Assembly (NCBI GenBank): GCA_009760855.2
Contig: WPIO01000006.1
Location: 8,751,001 to 8,815,000 of the forward strand
Reading direction: 5' to 3'
Source of the DNA: Cristatella mucedo
Taxonomy: Eukaryota > Bryozoa > Phylactolaemata > Cristatellidae
Length of the DNA: 64,000 nucleotides
Within the stretch, counting starts at the first letter, position 1. Each line of letters starts with the position of its first letter. Positions 21,323 through 33,240 of this stretch are shown in pieces. The translations under genes and the position numbers were made by a program. The notes under the pieces are model-generated. The model searched no databases and was not told the origin of the DNA. It saw only the letters and a program-made list of their open reading frames with translations.

Positions 21323-21613
21323 TTTAGTGAGTCACGAGTCGGTCAGCCATCCATCGCCTGCAAATAAAGGTCGGAAACTTTTCTGGCAGCTATAACGTGC
21401 TCAGTCCGTTCAAGAGGCGGTCAAGGTGAGCCCAAACCATAGAGGAAGCTTTCGGAGATATACTAGGTAAAGTGCAGTGTTCAGACCGAGACGAAACCGC
21501 CATTGCTGTTGCGATGGCACAGTCGAGTTAGCTATCGAGCCTCCTGCAGGAAGAAACCCAGGTGCATGTAGGCTGAAAGCGCCAAGGCTTTCCAGAGAGA
21601 TAAGCGGCTATTT

Positions 21614-21752
21614 AATAATAATATAATAATATAGTTAATTTGCATAGCGCCCTAAGAGAACATAGTCTCTATCCGGGCGATCCACATATGCCGCCACGAT
21701 CGAGCCCGCGACCTTGGTCATCGAATGCATTCACCTTGACCACGGCCGTTAA
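21614..21752 (-). mobile_element. SINE1, diverged reverse copy
   Basis: Reverse-strand ATT-type tail (21612-21640), GCGCCCTAAGAGAAC with TCTCTATCC, then CATATGCC, a B-box remnant (CGAGCCCGCGACC) and an A-box remnant (TTCACCTTGACC). Older than the copies at 748 and 14721. Confidence 0.55.
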
Positions 21753-24289
21753 ACGTCAGAAACTTATACCTTTGGCCAAACCAGGCTTTACACGTCGGCA
21801 GCCTTTCCAGGATGTGTAGTGGAGCCGAGGGTGGAGAGGCGGACGGTTGTCGCCCCTACTCTAATGTCGTCCTTCCGACGGGCGCCACATGCTACCAATA
21901 TCCGTAATATCCGCCCCAGGACTGGGGGGGGGGGCAGCTCAGGAAGCGACCGGACGAGCACTCTCGAGTCGACTGTTCCGGCTGGCCCGGTCCAATGTCG
22001 TCACACCGCCAAAGCAGCGGTAGGAGCGGCGTCCACCTTTGCGTATATCAGAAATAGCAGCAGCTTCCGGCGATGGTGAAGTTGTTTTTCGGCGCGAAGA
22101 GCACGCCGGTGCCACGACTGTAGCCATCAAGTAGTCCCAGATGGATGCATTCAAGGTGTCAATGGTGATCTTGAAGCTGCCCGGAAATTGCTGGTGGCTG
22201 CTTGATGAGCTGCTTGTTGGACCTGCTTGTACGGCATTTCGAACTCGGACCGGTTGTGAGTTTCAAGCTCATGAAAGAAATCCACGCTGACAAGTACGTT
22301 TTATGTTAGTCTCTTGCAGTAGCTATAGGCAAAACTTCGGTGTTGTTCGCTGAGATGCGATACTTCTCGCCTGATGTGTTGCTGTAGAACTGTTTTTTGT
22401 TAACGATCCGCACATCGGTTACTGCAGGCATGCCACACCGAATTCGTCGTGAGAGTGCGCTTACACTTTTTTGTACAGCACATTATCGATTAAATAAACA
22501 CTCACGTCCCTAATGTTGAGAGTACGTAGATACTGCACCACATTCTTTGGAAATTGGCTGAATAATATAGATAGGCCAGCGTCCCTGCATTGTCCCTGTC
22601 TGTAAATCAGTGGAGAGCACGTGGCAGTGGCAGCAGAAAGACAGCAGTGGTAGCCGCCGCCAGCTTAAGTCCTGGTGATATAAACGTCAAGTCCTCGATA
22701 TATTCACCCCGGTCGCTCTCCAAAAGCGGTGTACAGAATTAGCCAGATTTTCAGTGCCGAGATATTTTTTATTTGCTGAATTAAGCGGCTGTAAACTGGC
22801 TATGTGATAATCACTGGTTAGTCAGTGGAAAACCGGACGCTATGTGATATTAGGATAAGATGTGCTCTTGGCTCATTGGGCCATGCCGGAGTTGCATTCT
22901 AGATGTCATGGTCAGGCAGTTGAGACCCACTCTGGAGCCTACATGAAATTTGCTGTACGCCGGTTCTATCTCCGTGCAATCAAGCGGCGTAAGAATCGTA
23001 TACCCTTATACAAGGCTCAGTGCATCGCCGGTAGTCGGTGCGGGTCAGCTGGGACTTGCACCGTTACGAACGCTGTACTGGTGATTCTGGTGAAGTTCTA
23101 TTCGGACTTGGAACTACACCCCATTTGTAACAAGCGCATAGGGGCAATCCCAGTCAGTGCCTTCGACGCTCAGCAGTCGAATAGGGTTCGTTGGTTAGTG
23201 ATACCCGACACATACTATCAGCATTGCAGCGTAAGCAGTCGCCAATGGAGCCTGGTAGCGAACCACGTTCGCCGATCCAGGCATGCAGTGCTATCTATGC
23301 ACATGCACTGTAAGCAATAAACTTCGTGAAGAACTCGTGGTTGCTTGCCATTTTCTGTTGCTAGACATTCTCTGATGGTTCTGACACTGTAAATCATATC
23401 ATTTACTGCCAGAAATTAACTAGCCACCAAAGCCAGCACCGCCAACGTGACCACTGAAGAGTTCGTTCGCTCAATGTGGAATTATGTCTCTCTCTTCTAG
23501 AAATCACCTACTGAAGAGGATGCATCAAAATTTATTGTCAAGAAAGTTACTTGTCAGAGTTGCCAGAGCAATTGCGCTGTTCAATTAGAACTTCCATACT
23601 CCAAAAAGCTCGAGGGAATCCCCAACAAGCCTCTATTAACTCAACAACATTACAGACCCATACTGGAATCTTTTACTGAGAAGATCTACCACACGTCACC
23701 TCCGATGGCCACATAATGAATGTGAATTTAACAATGCAGCCTATCATCGATGCGATAGGTAAACTTCGTATCGGTCGGTGCGTGAGAGCGAAAAACACCT
23801 CTACTTCAACTGTGGGTTACGAGCACTGAAAGCCGACAACATATTGATATACACTTGATATAGCCATCGCTGCAGCTGGCAAAGGACCGTGAGAGAGAAA
23901 AAAGTCACGATCACAAATGCAATATCAAACCTCATTTTCACTTGACTACGTTTGAATTTCAGCAATCAGTCGAGATTCTGAAAAATCTCGACGGATTTCT
24001 GAATCGTTCTGAATGGTCTGTGCGTCCATTGACCATTCGAACGGTAAATACCTTTGCCGATCACTTCGAAAGTAGAGTTATTCTAGTTCACAAAGTCATT
24101 TGAGAGATAATCACAAGGATTAGATATTTTGTTGCGGTAATACAGTGTTAGATGTTTTGAAATGAGACTCACTTTCAGTTAATGACCTTGCGAGCTCGGG
24201 CAAGAAGCTTATATACTATACTATACTTATATACTTATATACTGTTCTGATTTCCAATCGGCTACATTTCCCCTACTTTGTGGCTGATG
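21753..24289. other. Unannotated stretch
   Basis: No repeat family recognised. A poly-G run lies near 21926. A 152-codon plus ORF (22862-23320) has scattered Cys and no domain; an ORF of that length is expected by chance in 64 kb. Confidence 0.4.
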
Positions 24290-24643
24290 CTATAAGAGAT
24301 CTTTTTCTTTAGCAATATTATGATCCTGAGTAGTTTCAACTCTGTGTAAGTCAACATTCGTGCTGTCTAACCTTGTGATGTCCGTAATGGATTGATAATG
24401 GAAGCTGCATATAGCGATGGAAGGGTGTAGAACGTAGGTTTTCTGCAATTTTCCTCCTGCATCTCTTTTCTTTCTATCCGAGGTCTGGAGCAGCCACTCT
24501 AAGAACACATCCATCCTCTTAAATGAGCATTCACTAGCCGGAGTGCTTCGGTAGCCCACTTGTCGTGTTCCCACGCACTCCGTTCCAACGCGACGACTAC
24601 TAAGCCCAATGGTACTCTTGCCACAGCGACCATTATGTAAACC
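24290..24643 (-). CDS. Candidate coding frame with furin-like RKKRDAG
   Basis: Minus frame open for about 117 codons between stops. It reads HNGRCGKSTIGLSSRRVGTE, ECSFKRMDVFLEWLLQ, SDRKKRDAGGKLQKTYV and a polar tail. RKKR|DAG is a plausible furin cleavage site. The order Cys - VFLE - basic cleavage site loosely recalls the end of zona pellucida domains, but the expected cysteines are missing, so I do not assign it. No clear splice sites. Confidence 0.25.
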   Translation of the reverse strand, partial: GLHNGRCGKSTIGLSSRRVGTECVGTRQVGYRSTPASECSFKRMDVFLEWLLQTSDRKKRDAGGKLQKTYVLHPSIAICSFHYQSITDITRLDSTNVDLHRVETTQDHNIAKEKDLL

Positions 24644-26020
24644 GGTTTAATTATGACCTCGAAGAATGGAACCCGAACTCACGTTTGGCTGCAAGAACTC
24701 GTGCAGTTATGAAGTCTGATGACACGAATAGGCTCTTCGAGAACCACGCGGCCTCCATTTCTATTCTATTTTCACTTCTATACACCGAGTTCACACGGGA
24801 GTGTTCACCTGATCATATGCGAGACCTCTAATATCGTTGCCGTGTGGATGAAGCCTAATAGTTCTCTTTTGATCTTTTTTAAGTTGATTACGTGATTGAT
24901 GCCTACGCCTCCATCTATGGCTTGAGGTTGTTGTTCATGTTCTCCAAGTCCTAAAATCTTAACGACTAAGGCAATAAGTACTTCTAACAGATCAGCCTAA
25001 ATTAATAGTTGAGGCCCAATGCCTTCAACGGTGCTGAAGTATAACTTAAACTGGATATACGGAATTTGTCAAAACATTGTCTTAACTCAGGCCTCAGTCT
25101 TGAACTTTCATTGAAGACACAGCCAGCTCCATCGCCATCCAACAGTAATGCAACAATCGGAAACACTATCCAAAATGCTGCTACTACATGGCACGATATT
25201 CGGAATCTTGCTGATATTCAGAATTACTCGGAACGCTTCATGCCTGAACGAGTTGTTTAGCAACGGTTATATCGAACCTGAGTTGCCTTAATCACTTCCG
25301 CAGTAGGCTGCTCAGGAAATCGATAGAGCCTCCACGTTACCGTTGGGAACAAGGCTTGACTAAGTCTTAAAGGCTACAAGTATGAATTGTAGACATGTGA
25401 AGACCAGGCTGGCATGAGTCTAGCAGCATTTGGGCAGAGCAGGTGGTCCCGATTGCAAATCAATCAGCAAAAAGGCTAAGTTGAAACCCTTCCTGGGCGC
25501 TAGCATTTTCGCCGCCGTGTCGAAACTGCCCTCTTCCTAGACATCAACTATAGGTATGGCATGGCATACCTATAGTTGACCATCTGGAGGCCTTGATCTG
25601 ACAGGAATATCTTCATCATTAAACCGAAATCGGATGTAATCAAGAGACAACAGAACAGCAAACGCCAAACAAGGCACTAAGAATGGGTTGCCTGTAGATG
25701 CATCAGTACATTCGAGACTCACCAGCTCAGCCGCTCTAACTTGGCATGGGAATAAAGTATCCGCCAGACGTGGTCGCTTCGCAGCTAGTGGTCGTCGGTG
25801 GAGACCTGAGCTCCGCCGGTTCAGTTCGATTGCTATTACTGACTCATCAGTCGCAGCTGTATCGTAATTAGGCGGTACTCTATTAATAGCCGTTCAGACA
25901 CCAGGAATATCCTGCATTGGGTCAGCACGAAACCACAGACAGCAAAGAAGGAATTGTGTAGGGCACCCTGGGTGGCATCTGCCTTAGGAGGCAACACCGG
26001 ATGTGCTGTAGTCCCCTTAC
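24644..26020. other. Unannotated stretch with one palindrome
   Basis: Mostly AT-rich. The small plus ORF 25066-25260 has no recognisable content. A palindrome at 25544-25579 is listed separately. Confidence 0.4.
25544..25579. repeat. Perfect 14-bp inverted repeat, 8-nt loop
   Basis: TCAACTATAGGTAT at 25544-25557 pairs perfectly with ATACCTATAGTTGA at 25566-25579, and the loop is GGCATGGC. It may be a short foldback or a terminal remnant of a DNA transposon. No flanking coding frame points to a function. Confidence 0.85.
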
Positions 26021-26704
26021 CTCATCTCGACTTCCGAAACTCACTGCTTACTGGCCTACAGGCATGTGTGATCGGGCGATTGCAGCTGGTGCAAAACTCT
26101 GCAGCTAGGCTTGTCAGCCGTGAAAGTCGAAGTTGCTACATCACACCACTTCTTGCAGACCTGCACTGGCTCCCAGTCAAGCAACGGATTGACTTCGAGG
26201 TTTTGTCGCTCACTTTTCGGTCACTTCATTCTTTAGCTCCATCCTATCTCTCAGATCTACTTACCCACGAGGTCAAGCATCGCACCACCCGCTTTTTGGA
26301 ATCCAACAGTTTACCAATACCTCGTACAAACCTCAAATCCTTTGGAGACCGTACCTTTAGTTCGTATGCTTCCAATGCCTGGAGCTCACTCCCGACTTGT
26401 GTCACAACATTCCCTGACTTGACCACATTTAAAAAGAACTTGAAAACACACCTATTTAGGACAGCATTTAGTGGGTCCCTGTGATTCGTTCTTCGTGTGC
26501 TTATGCGTGATGAGACTGTGCATGCTACCCCTAACCACATTTGCATGCTGACACTGTGCATGTCACCCCTAACCACGTTGTTCATGTTGTTTATCAAGCA
26601 TAATATTACCATTCAATTGCATTTCCCTTTGCAGCAAATGTAAAGCGCCTAGAAAGAGATAGAGTTCTCTGAGGGCGCTTTATCAAGTGCATTATTATTA
26701 TTAT
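26021..26704 (+). mobile_element. LINE A C-terminus and complete 3' UTR
   Basis: Starts inside the RT thumb (LDFRNSLLTGLQACVIGRLQ) and keeps one open frame through RLVSRESRSCYITPLLADLH, WLPVKQRIDFEVLSLTFRSL and FKKNLKTHLFRTAFSGSL to the natural stop near 26484. The family 3' UTR, stem-loop and (ATT)n tail follow. The clean C-terminal frame makes this a useful reference for the family. 5' truncated. Confidence 0.9.
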
Positions 26705-27698
26705 TATCATTATTACCTGGCGCTGCCTGCCGATTGGTTTCGTACAGCCGGTCATCAGTTGCCGATGTCGCTAATGCTGCAGCCGCCATTATCATGATGG
26801 TAGCGTGCCGCAGCAAGTCAAACTGTCTGCAGCTGAAGGTGGGCGCAATTAAGAATAATTTACTTGTAGAGTGCATTGAGGTAGTGCGGGCGGTGGCGGA
26901 TAAATAAGGCTAGTGCACTTAAAGACTCTGGCCGTGGGTTCGAGTTTGGTAGAGGGCCATCTTTTACTACTATTTGCAATGCTGTGGCAACAGCCTTTAT
27001 GTATTTTATGTCGCTATACCAGGTAAGGCTGCCACTTCAGTTTGTTTCACGTGTTGATTAAAAAAATACATGGATTTGGAGCAGGTATAAGCGTCTTGAT
27101 ATTAATAGCCATTTACAAGTTTCGTCTATAAAAAGAGCTCCCTCTATAAAGTGGTTATGTAGCGAGGCAAAGGTAAAGACCGAGCAAGGGTGAAAGGGAA
27201 AGTTTTACATACATGCAGAATTGATACTCAAATTCAGCTGACGACAATAAATAGAAAACACTTCCTGAATGATTGCAACAAGGATTTAATTTAGTTGTAC
27301 GCACGACTTTGAACGGTCAAGTCCGTTTGCAGCTCCGTCTTAACAGTTGTAGCATACATTGGTCAATAAAGCTCAAACTAGGGTCAACAATTGTTTGCTG
27401 TAGTAAGGTACAGTTTGAGTACCACATCTTGTACCAGACAATACCTGGAAACATTAACGGTGTCTTCTTCTGAATCTGCTCTGCAATTGTTTTAGGTCTT
27501 TTGCTAATCCACCGATGCCTCTCTCCTCGTCTGGTTAAGTTAGTCCTCAGTAGGCACAGCTCAGATCCAAGTTCTCCGTCTCGTTCACAAGACGCTCACT
27601 GAATATTATCGAAATACTTTGCAGGGTCCACGCTTAATGTATACTCCAAAGTAACTACTCAGAGATAGCACATTGTAAGGATGCAAGTTGAATTGCAG
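26705..27698. other. Unannotated stretch
   Basis: Nothing firm. GTGGGTTCGAGTTTGG near 26932 resembles a degraded SINE B box, without a recognisable SINE body. Confidence 0.4.
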
Positions 27699-27945
27699 TG
27701 CTGCAAAGCACGTGTCACCTAGGGATCGTACCATTCGGTCGTTGCTAAAAAATCCGTTGAAATTACATCAGCTATATCAGAAAAAATGTGAGACTAAAAA
27801 TCTGAATGAAACAAATAATTTAGAAGATCATGATGTCGACAAAGAGGCTTGTAATTTTGGGCTTGTTAAATCAAAGCTCTCTAGGCATTTGACGGCTGAC
27901 CGTACGCCAGTGGGGTTTTTGGGAAAGACTCTCCGGGAACACTGA
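27699..27945 (+). CDS. Candidate terminal exon, charged, unknown
   Basis: After GTTGAATTGCAG (ends 27698) a frame of 82 codons runs to TGA at 27943, in AT-rich DNA where stops are frequent. The translation is strongly charged and helical (SLLKNPLKLHQLYQKKCETK, NLEDHDVDKEACNFGLVKSK). No domain recognised and no nearby AATAAA seen downstream. Confidence 0.3.
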
Positions 27946-28824
27946 GCGCCTCACTCGGCTCATTCACTCACTTTTTCTCTCTCTCCCTCCCATATTATTC
28001 TTGCATTTTACCGTACGTGTGTCTCATTTAATGCTCTCATGCAGTTGGAGTTGGCTCGTTATTTAGTTCGTCTTTTAACTTGCATTACGAGCAAGCTGGC
28101 GAGTAATCTCGTTTAACTGTCTAGCACCCACGTGCGAGTCGATGACGCCGGCTATAAACTCTCCTAGCTGCGAGAAGTAAGTACCGAACAGAAGTAAGTG
28201 CTAAACGTGCATGCTCAGACTCCAAAAAATCTCCTGGCATTGCGTATAAACAGCGTCCAAAAGAACGCTCGCCATTAGTTGCTGCAATTCTGAATTTCTA
28301 CTTGACTGAAAATTGACTCTTGATTATGCTTCTAAACGCTCCTTGTTAAAACGCTCTCTCAAGCAAACTTTTACCTGTTGATTTCCTGTGCAATTATTAA
28401 GTTTTCTTCGCAAAACGAGCTTCTCATAATGATTTTATTTATACACAGCAGCGGCCTTTCTTTACTTTAAGCGCTCGCCTCTGCATAGCAATCAAATATT
28501 TATACTGCTCCTGGTTGATCTTTATTAAGGAATTTGAAAAATAGCAACAGCACCAGATCCATAAAATAGTGCTGCAGTTGTAGAACTACATTGTCAAACA
28601 CATATTCGAAGAGTTAATTATTATATGTCACATTCTAACTTGACCTGGCTCATTCAGACCAGCTATCAATGTAGTGCCTGCCTGGCGAGGCTAAAGAGGC
28701 TGACAAACATGTGTTTTTAGGTTCCTATCAACCTACGTCGCTTAGTAAAAAAAACTTGGCCTGGCCATACTCAGGTTAATAGGTTGGATGGTAGTCAGCA
28801 CTATGCTAATTTATTGAGAAATAC
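27946..28824. other. Unannotated stretch
   Basis: Pyrimidine-rich near 27970-28000, otherwise AT-rich. Nothing recognised. Confidence 0.4.
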
Positions 28825-28934
28825 AACAATAAAAAATTCTTGGGCTATAGATTTTTACACGGAATCAACGGACACCAGTTAGGTGTCAGTTGATTCCCTG
28901 TAAAAATCTGTAGCCCAATAATTTTTTATTGTGG
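28825..28934. repeat. 110-bp hairpin (inverted duplication)
   Basis: Left arm about 28825-28876 and right arm about 28882-28934 are inverted copies of ~52 bp with only a few mismatches around a 5-nt centre (GACACC-AGTTA-GGTGTC). The outer ends are AT-rich (CAATAAAAAATT). The right arm overlaps the end of the candidate minus-strand exon 28879-29131. It could be a palindromic MITE, or a local inverted duplication giving an RNA hairpin. Confidence 0.9.
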
Positions 28935-29131
28935 AATTCATCACAGTAATTTTCGCTGCTACGGAACGCTTCCTTAGTTCGAGCGCCCAAGGTTTCGTGA
29001 ATCTGCAAGTCGGAGACTGCCTCGCGTCCAGGAAGCAGCCATCCTGCTGTTTGAAAAATTCGGTAAGCCTGCCACTGCAAATGTCCCACTCAGCCCAAGT
29101 GACTTGATTAGTGGCTCGCAAACGCAACTCG
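28879..29131 (-). CDS. Candidate terminal exon with WAEWDICS motif
   Basis: Minus strand. The acceptor-like GCGTGATTTCAG is followed by 84 codons to TAA at 28879: RLRATNQVTWAEWDICSGRL, FKQQDGCFLDARQSPTC and a tail with an N-glycosylation sequon NST. WxxWxxCS is the signature start of thrombospondin type-1 repeats, but the following CGxG and the full six-cysteine pattern are absent, so the assignment is weak. LINE A (29162-32185, same strand) starts only ~30 bp upstream of the acceptor, which would place it in the preceding intron. Confidence 0.35.
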
Positions 29132-29161
29132 CTGAAATCACGCGAGCTGGTGAATATTGTA

Positions 29162-32100
29162 ATATAATATTATTAATAATAATAATAATGCACTTGATAA
29201 AGCGCCCTCAGAGAACTCAATCTCTCTCTAGGTGCTTTACATTTGCTGCAGAGCGAAATGCAATTGAATGGTGTGTACAATCATGGTGATAAACAAACAA
29301 AATGAATAACGTGGTTAGGGGTGACATGCACAGGGTCAGCATGCAAATGTGGTTAGTGGCAGCATGCACAGTGTCAGCATGCATTAGCACATCAAGGACG
29401 AATCACAGGGACCCACTAAATGCTGTCCTAAATAGGTGTGTTTTTAAATTCTTTTTAAATGTGGTCAGGTCAGGGGAGGTTCTGACGCAAGTCGGAAGGG
29501 AGTTTCAGGCTTTGGGAGCCTACGAACTAAATGCACGATCTCCAAAGGATTTGAGGTTTGTACGGGGTATTTGCAGACTGTTGGATTCCGAAAAGCGGGT
29601 GGTACGATGCTTGGCATGATGGGGGAGTAGATCTGAGAGATAGGCTGGAGCCAAAGAATAAAGTGACCTAAAATTGAGCGACAAAACCTAGAAGTCAATC
29701 CGTTGCTTAACTGGTAGGCAGTGCAGGTCGGCGAGAAGTGGAGTAATGGGGCAACTGCGACGCTCACGACAGACAAGACTAGCTGCAGAGTTTTGCACCA
29801 GCTGCAATCGCTTGATCGCACATGCCGGTAGGCCAGCGAGCAGTGAGTTGCAGAAGTCGAGACGGGATGTCATGAATGCATGGACCAACTTAGATGTGGT
29901 ATCCTTATCTAAACAAGCCCGAGTTTTAGCAACGTTATGAAGCTGAAAATAGGCAGATTTGACTGTGGAGCTGATATGGTCTTCTAACGAGAGGTCGCTT
30001 TGGAATATGACACCTAGATTTCGAGCTGATTCAACTGGAGATATGCTGGCAGAGCCAATTTTGAGCGTCAGCCTTTCCAATTTGTGAATCACACTGGGCT
30101 TTCCCATAACTAGTAAGTTATTTTTATCATCATTTAGTTTTAGAAAATCTACTGCCATCCATGTGCAGTTGTCATCAATACATGCAGCAAGTGAGTTGAG
30201 AGAATTTGAGGTGCTCGAAGGCTGGGATGGATCAAAGCAAAGGTACAACTGAGTGTATTCCGCATAGAAGTGGAAACCTAGATTGAGCTTGGCAATGACA
30301 TCAGCAAGAGGGAGAGTATAAACCTTGAAAAGAACCGGACCTAGCACTGAGCCCTGAGGTACGCCATATTTTTAGAGGTACCTCAGATGATCTTTGTCCA
30401 TTTACGTCAATACTCTGGTGTCTCCCTCTGAGGTAGGACCTGAACCACTGCAGAGCAGTGCCAGTGATGCCCAGTCGAGATGGGAGGCGCTCTAGAAGAA
30501 CTTTGTGATCGGTGGTATCAAAAGCTGCCGAAAGATCGAGCGAAACAAGCAGAGACACTCTAACCATGTCTGCATTCCTAAGTAGGTCGTTGTATACCCG
30601 AAGCAATGCTGACTCTGTGGAGTTATTAGCTCTTAAGCCAGACTGGAACTTACTAGCAAGGTCTGAGGTTTCGATATATGAGTTTAGCTGGTCAGCCACG
30701 ACCCGTTCCAGTGTCTTTGATAGGAATGGTAGAAGGGAGACTGGGCGGTAGTTGCTTAAGTTTTCTTGGTCTAGTGTCAATTTCTTGAGAAGTCGCCTGA
30801 CTACAGCTTTTTTGAAAGGTACTGGCATGATCTGAGGCTAATGACATATTAGTGATGTTAGTTATGCACTGCAGCAGCAGATCAATGCAACGTATGAACA
30901 GAACAGTGAGAATAGGGTCCAGAGGACTTGTCTTCTTTGACTGAGATACGAACTTCAGGACTAGCTCACTAGTGACCTGCTTAAATGTAGACATTGAGGT
31001 TCAGCCAGGAATCGGGGAACAGCATTCTAGTGGAGAAGTTGTTATCGCAGGGAAGGATTCCCTGATCTTGTCTATCTTCTGCACAAAGAATCAAGAGATT
31101 ATCGGACGTAAAACAACCTGACCTCTAAAGCAATCACTGATGAAATCTTTTCTCGTGGTCCCTCCTTAGCACTTGTGAAATTTAAGTTATATCCTCAGAA
31201 TTCTACGCTAGGCAATTTCTCAACGTGGCTTTTCTAAAATGGCGCTATTCATCTGGGTCGTAACTCTCGGAGTGAAGTGAAATCAGTTGGCTAAGAACTG
31301 CACGCAGAAACAGCTCAGAGTTTGTTTGCATGGGCAATAGAAGACTATTCAGCCTTGAGCCACATACACATTTCTACCTAATGGAGTTGTCGATCCAGTA
31401 GTGTCGTGTTGTAGCAATCTACCGATGATGACAGGTCAGAAGGAAGATTGAGGAACAGAGGCGAAGCAAATATTCTCGCATGGGCTGCACCGATGTCAAT
31501 GGTCTTTAGATTTCGAGATTCACAGGTGATTTTAGATGAGGATGATGAGGGCAAACATTGTTGACTGAAAAAGATCTGCATGTGTTCAGATTAGCAGGAT
31601 TTGTTAACAATTGATTATGACAAAATGCAGTTGTATGCAAACATTTGGTCGGGTGTGTGACCCTTGATGCGAGTAGGGGCCATGCACGTGAGCCACAAGA
31701 AACAATTAGTCAGTCAATGCATGAAATTCAGTGCTGAGGTGTCAGATAAGTTGTCCAAATGAATGTTGCAATCACACATAATAAGAAAAGATTAGTTTCT
31801 TGCACAGAGAGTCGAAATGAAATCAGAAAAATCTGAAATAAAAGAGGACTTGGTACCTGGCGGGCGATGGACTACTTCCACCATCGGCAGCTTGTTGTAA
31901 GGTGAAATCAAGACATTAGATTCAAAAGTCTGCTTCGGGGGTATTGCAAATGGCATGAAATCGAATTTCGAGAACGTAATAATAGCAACTGCACTTCCAG
32001 TTTTGATTGATCTAGGGGCGTAAAAGAATTAGAAACCAGTCAGGTAGCGTCTTTATTTGTCGGGCAGTTTACCGATTGTAGCCAAGTTTCAGTCAAGGCA

Positions 32101-32185
32101 AGCAGGGCGAGACCTTTTTCAGAAATAAGGATGCTTATTGCTAGGGGTTTATTGCACAACGAGTGAGGATTCCGAAGACAGGCAA
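29162..32185 (-). mobile_element. LINE A, ~3 kb, endonuclease plus RT
   Basis: Most complete LINE here. In 5'-3' order on the minus strand: the apurinic-type endonuclease start (NPHSLCNKPLAISILISEKG then LALLALTETWL, about 32040-32175), VVHRPPGTKSSFISDFSDF and CDCNIHLDNLSDTSALNF (about 31720-31880), a linker (VSQSKKTSPLDPILTVLFIR), RT with LTLDQENLSNYRPVSLLPFL, LVSLDLSAAFDTTDHKVLLE and LGFHFYAEYTQLYLCFDPSQ, then thumb, C-terminus, 3' UTR, stem-loop and ATT tail. The catalytic YADD box is YAEY here, and frameshifts occur near 30340 and 30830, so it is inactive. It carries the CR1/L2 clade domain order. Confidence 0.92.
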
Positions 32186-32380
32186 ATGCACACGAAAGAC
32201 GAATCATAAAGACCCATCAAAGCTGCAATAAACCCGTGCGTTTTAAGCTCCTTTTAAATGTCGTCACTTCAGGGGACGCTGTGATGTGCGTCGCTAGTGA
32301 GATCCAGGCTTTGGAGCATATGAACTGAAAGCACGGTTTTCAACGGTTTTGAGATTCGCACGAGGTGTGGCTAAATAATT
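32186..32380 (-). mobile_element. LINE A 3' UTR/C-terminal fragment
   Basis: A second, separate family A piece abuts the 5' end of the previous element in the same orientation: GACGAATCATAAAGACCC, the LKTHLF segment and ATPRANLKTVENRAFSSYAP. It lacks the tail. It is either an older copy into which the 3-kb element inserted, or a truncated neighbour. Confidence 0.7.
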
Positions 32381-32387
32381 TGAGTCA

Positions 32388-32553
32388 GAACAAGAAAGAG
32401 AAACAGCGGAAACTGGGTCAGACCGATCGAGAAAAAAAGAAAGAGCGAGAGAGGGAAAGACAGAGAGAGGGAGAGAGGAAGAGACTGAGGGAGAGACATG
32501 GAGACGGAGCGACGGAAAGATGGAGAGACAAAGAGAGAGAAAAAGAGAAAAGC
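32388..32553. repeat. Purine-rich (GA)n-like tract
   Basis: About 165 bp almost entirely of A and G on the plus strand (GAAAGAG, GAGAGAGGGAAAGACAG and similar), low-complexity. It may adopt H-DNA (general property, not shown). Confidence 0.9.
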
Positions 32554-32582
32554 ATGTACTTAAACAGACCATTAGCATATCT

Positions 32583-32680
32583 GTTTGTGTGAGTGCATGC
32601 GTGTGTGTATGCGTGTGCGTGCGTGATGTGTGTGCATGTGTGTGTAGGTGTGTGTGTGTGTGTGTGTAGGTGTGTGTGTG

Positions 32681-32718
<38 letters not shown>

Positions 32719-32750
32719 TGTGTATGTGCGTGTGTGCGTGCGAGTGAGTG
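32583..32750. repeat. (TG)n-rich microsatellite, interrupted
   Basis: TG repeats with GCG and AGG interruptions over about 168 bp. Adjacent to the purine tract. Confidence 0.95.
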
Positions 32751-33240
32751 TGCATCTTACAGTTCTCCACACCTACATAACAGAAGAAGTGAAGAGTCAC
32801 AAGAGAAGTTGTCATGCTTAGGATATGGTGAGAAAGAAGCGATGCTTAGCACACAGCAACAAGAAAGAAAGCCTCGAACAGAGCAAGCTATATAAACAGC
32901 AGAAAATGAGAGTATTTGAAGGTAGACTGCCTAAACGGATGAAAATTATTACACGACATACAGCCAATGACAGGTGGGCACATAGCAGCAAGGCTGCATG
33001 GGTGTGTGGCTGATTTGGCAGCTACAGGTAACCGATCAGATCTGGCGATAAGAGCAGACCACCAGCGGCCAGAAAACGGCACGCACAATGCACTATACAG
33101 TATATGCCAAAGAATTAGGCTATGGCTCATAACTATTGCAGGCCACTAGATCGACTCACCCTAAAGATGCACCGGGAACCTACTTTTATGTTTCCTGCGT
33201 GCTGAGATCGGCTCTTTTGAAGTGAGCTACTTTCGGAAAG
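32751..33240. other. Unannotated stretch
   Basis: Short open frames on both strands without recognisable content. Confidence 0.4.

Noticed and set aside
22862-23320. 152-codon ORF as a gene
   Set aside because: No domain, no splice or poly(A) context; a few ORFs of this length are expected by chance in 64 kb.
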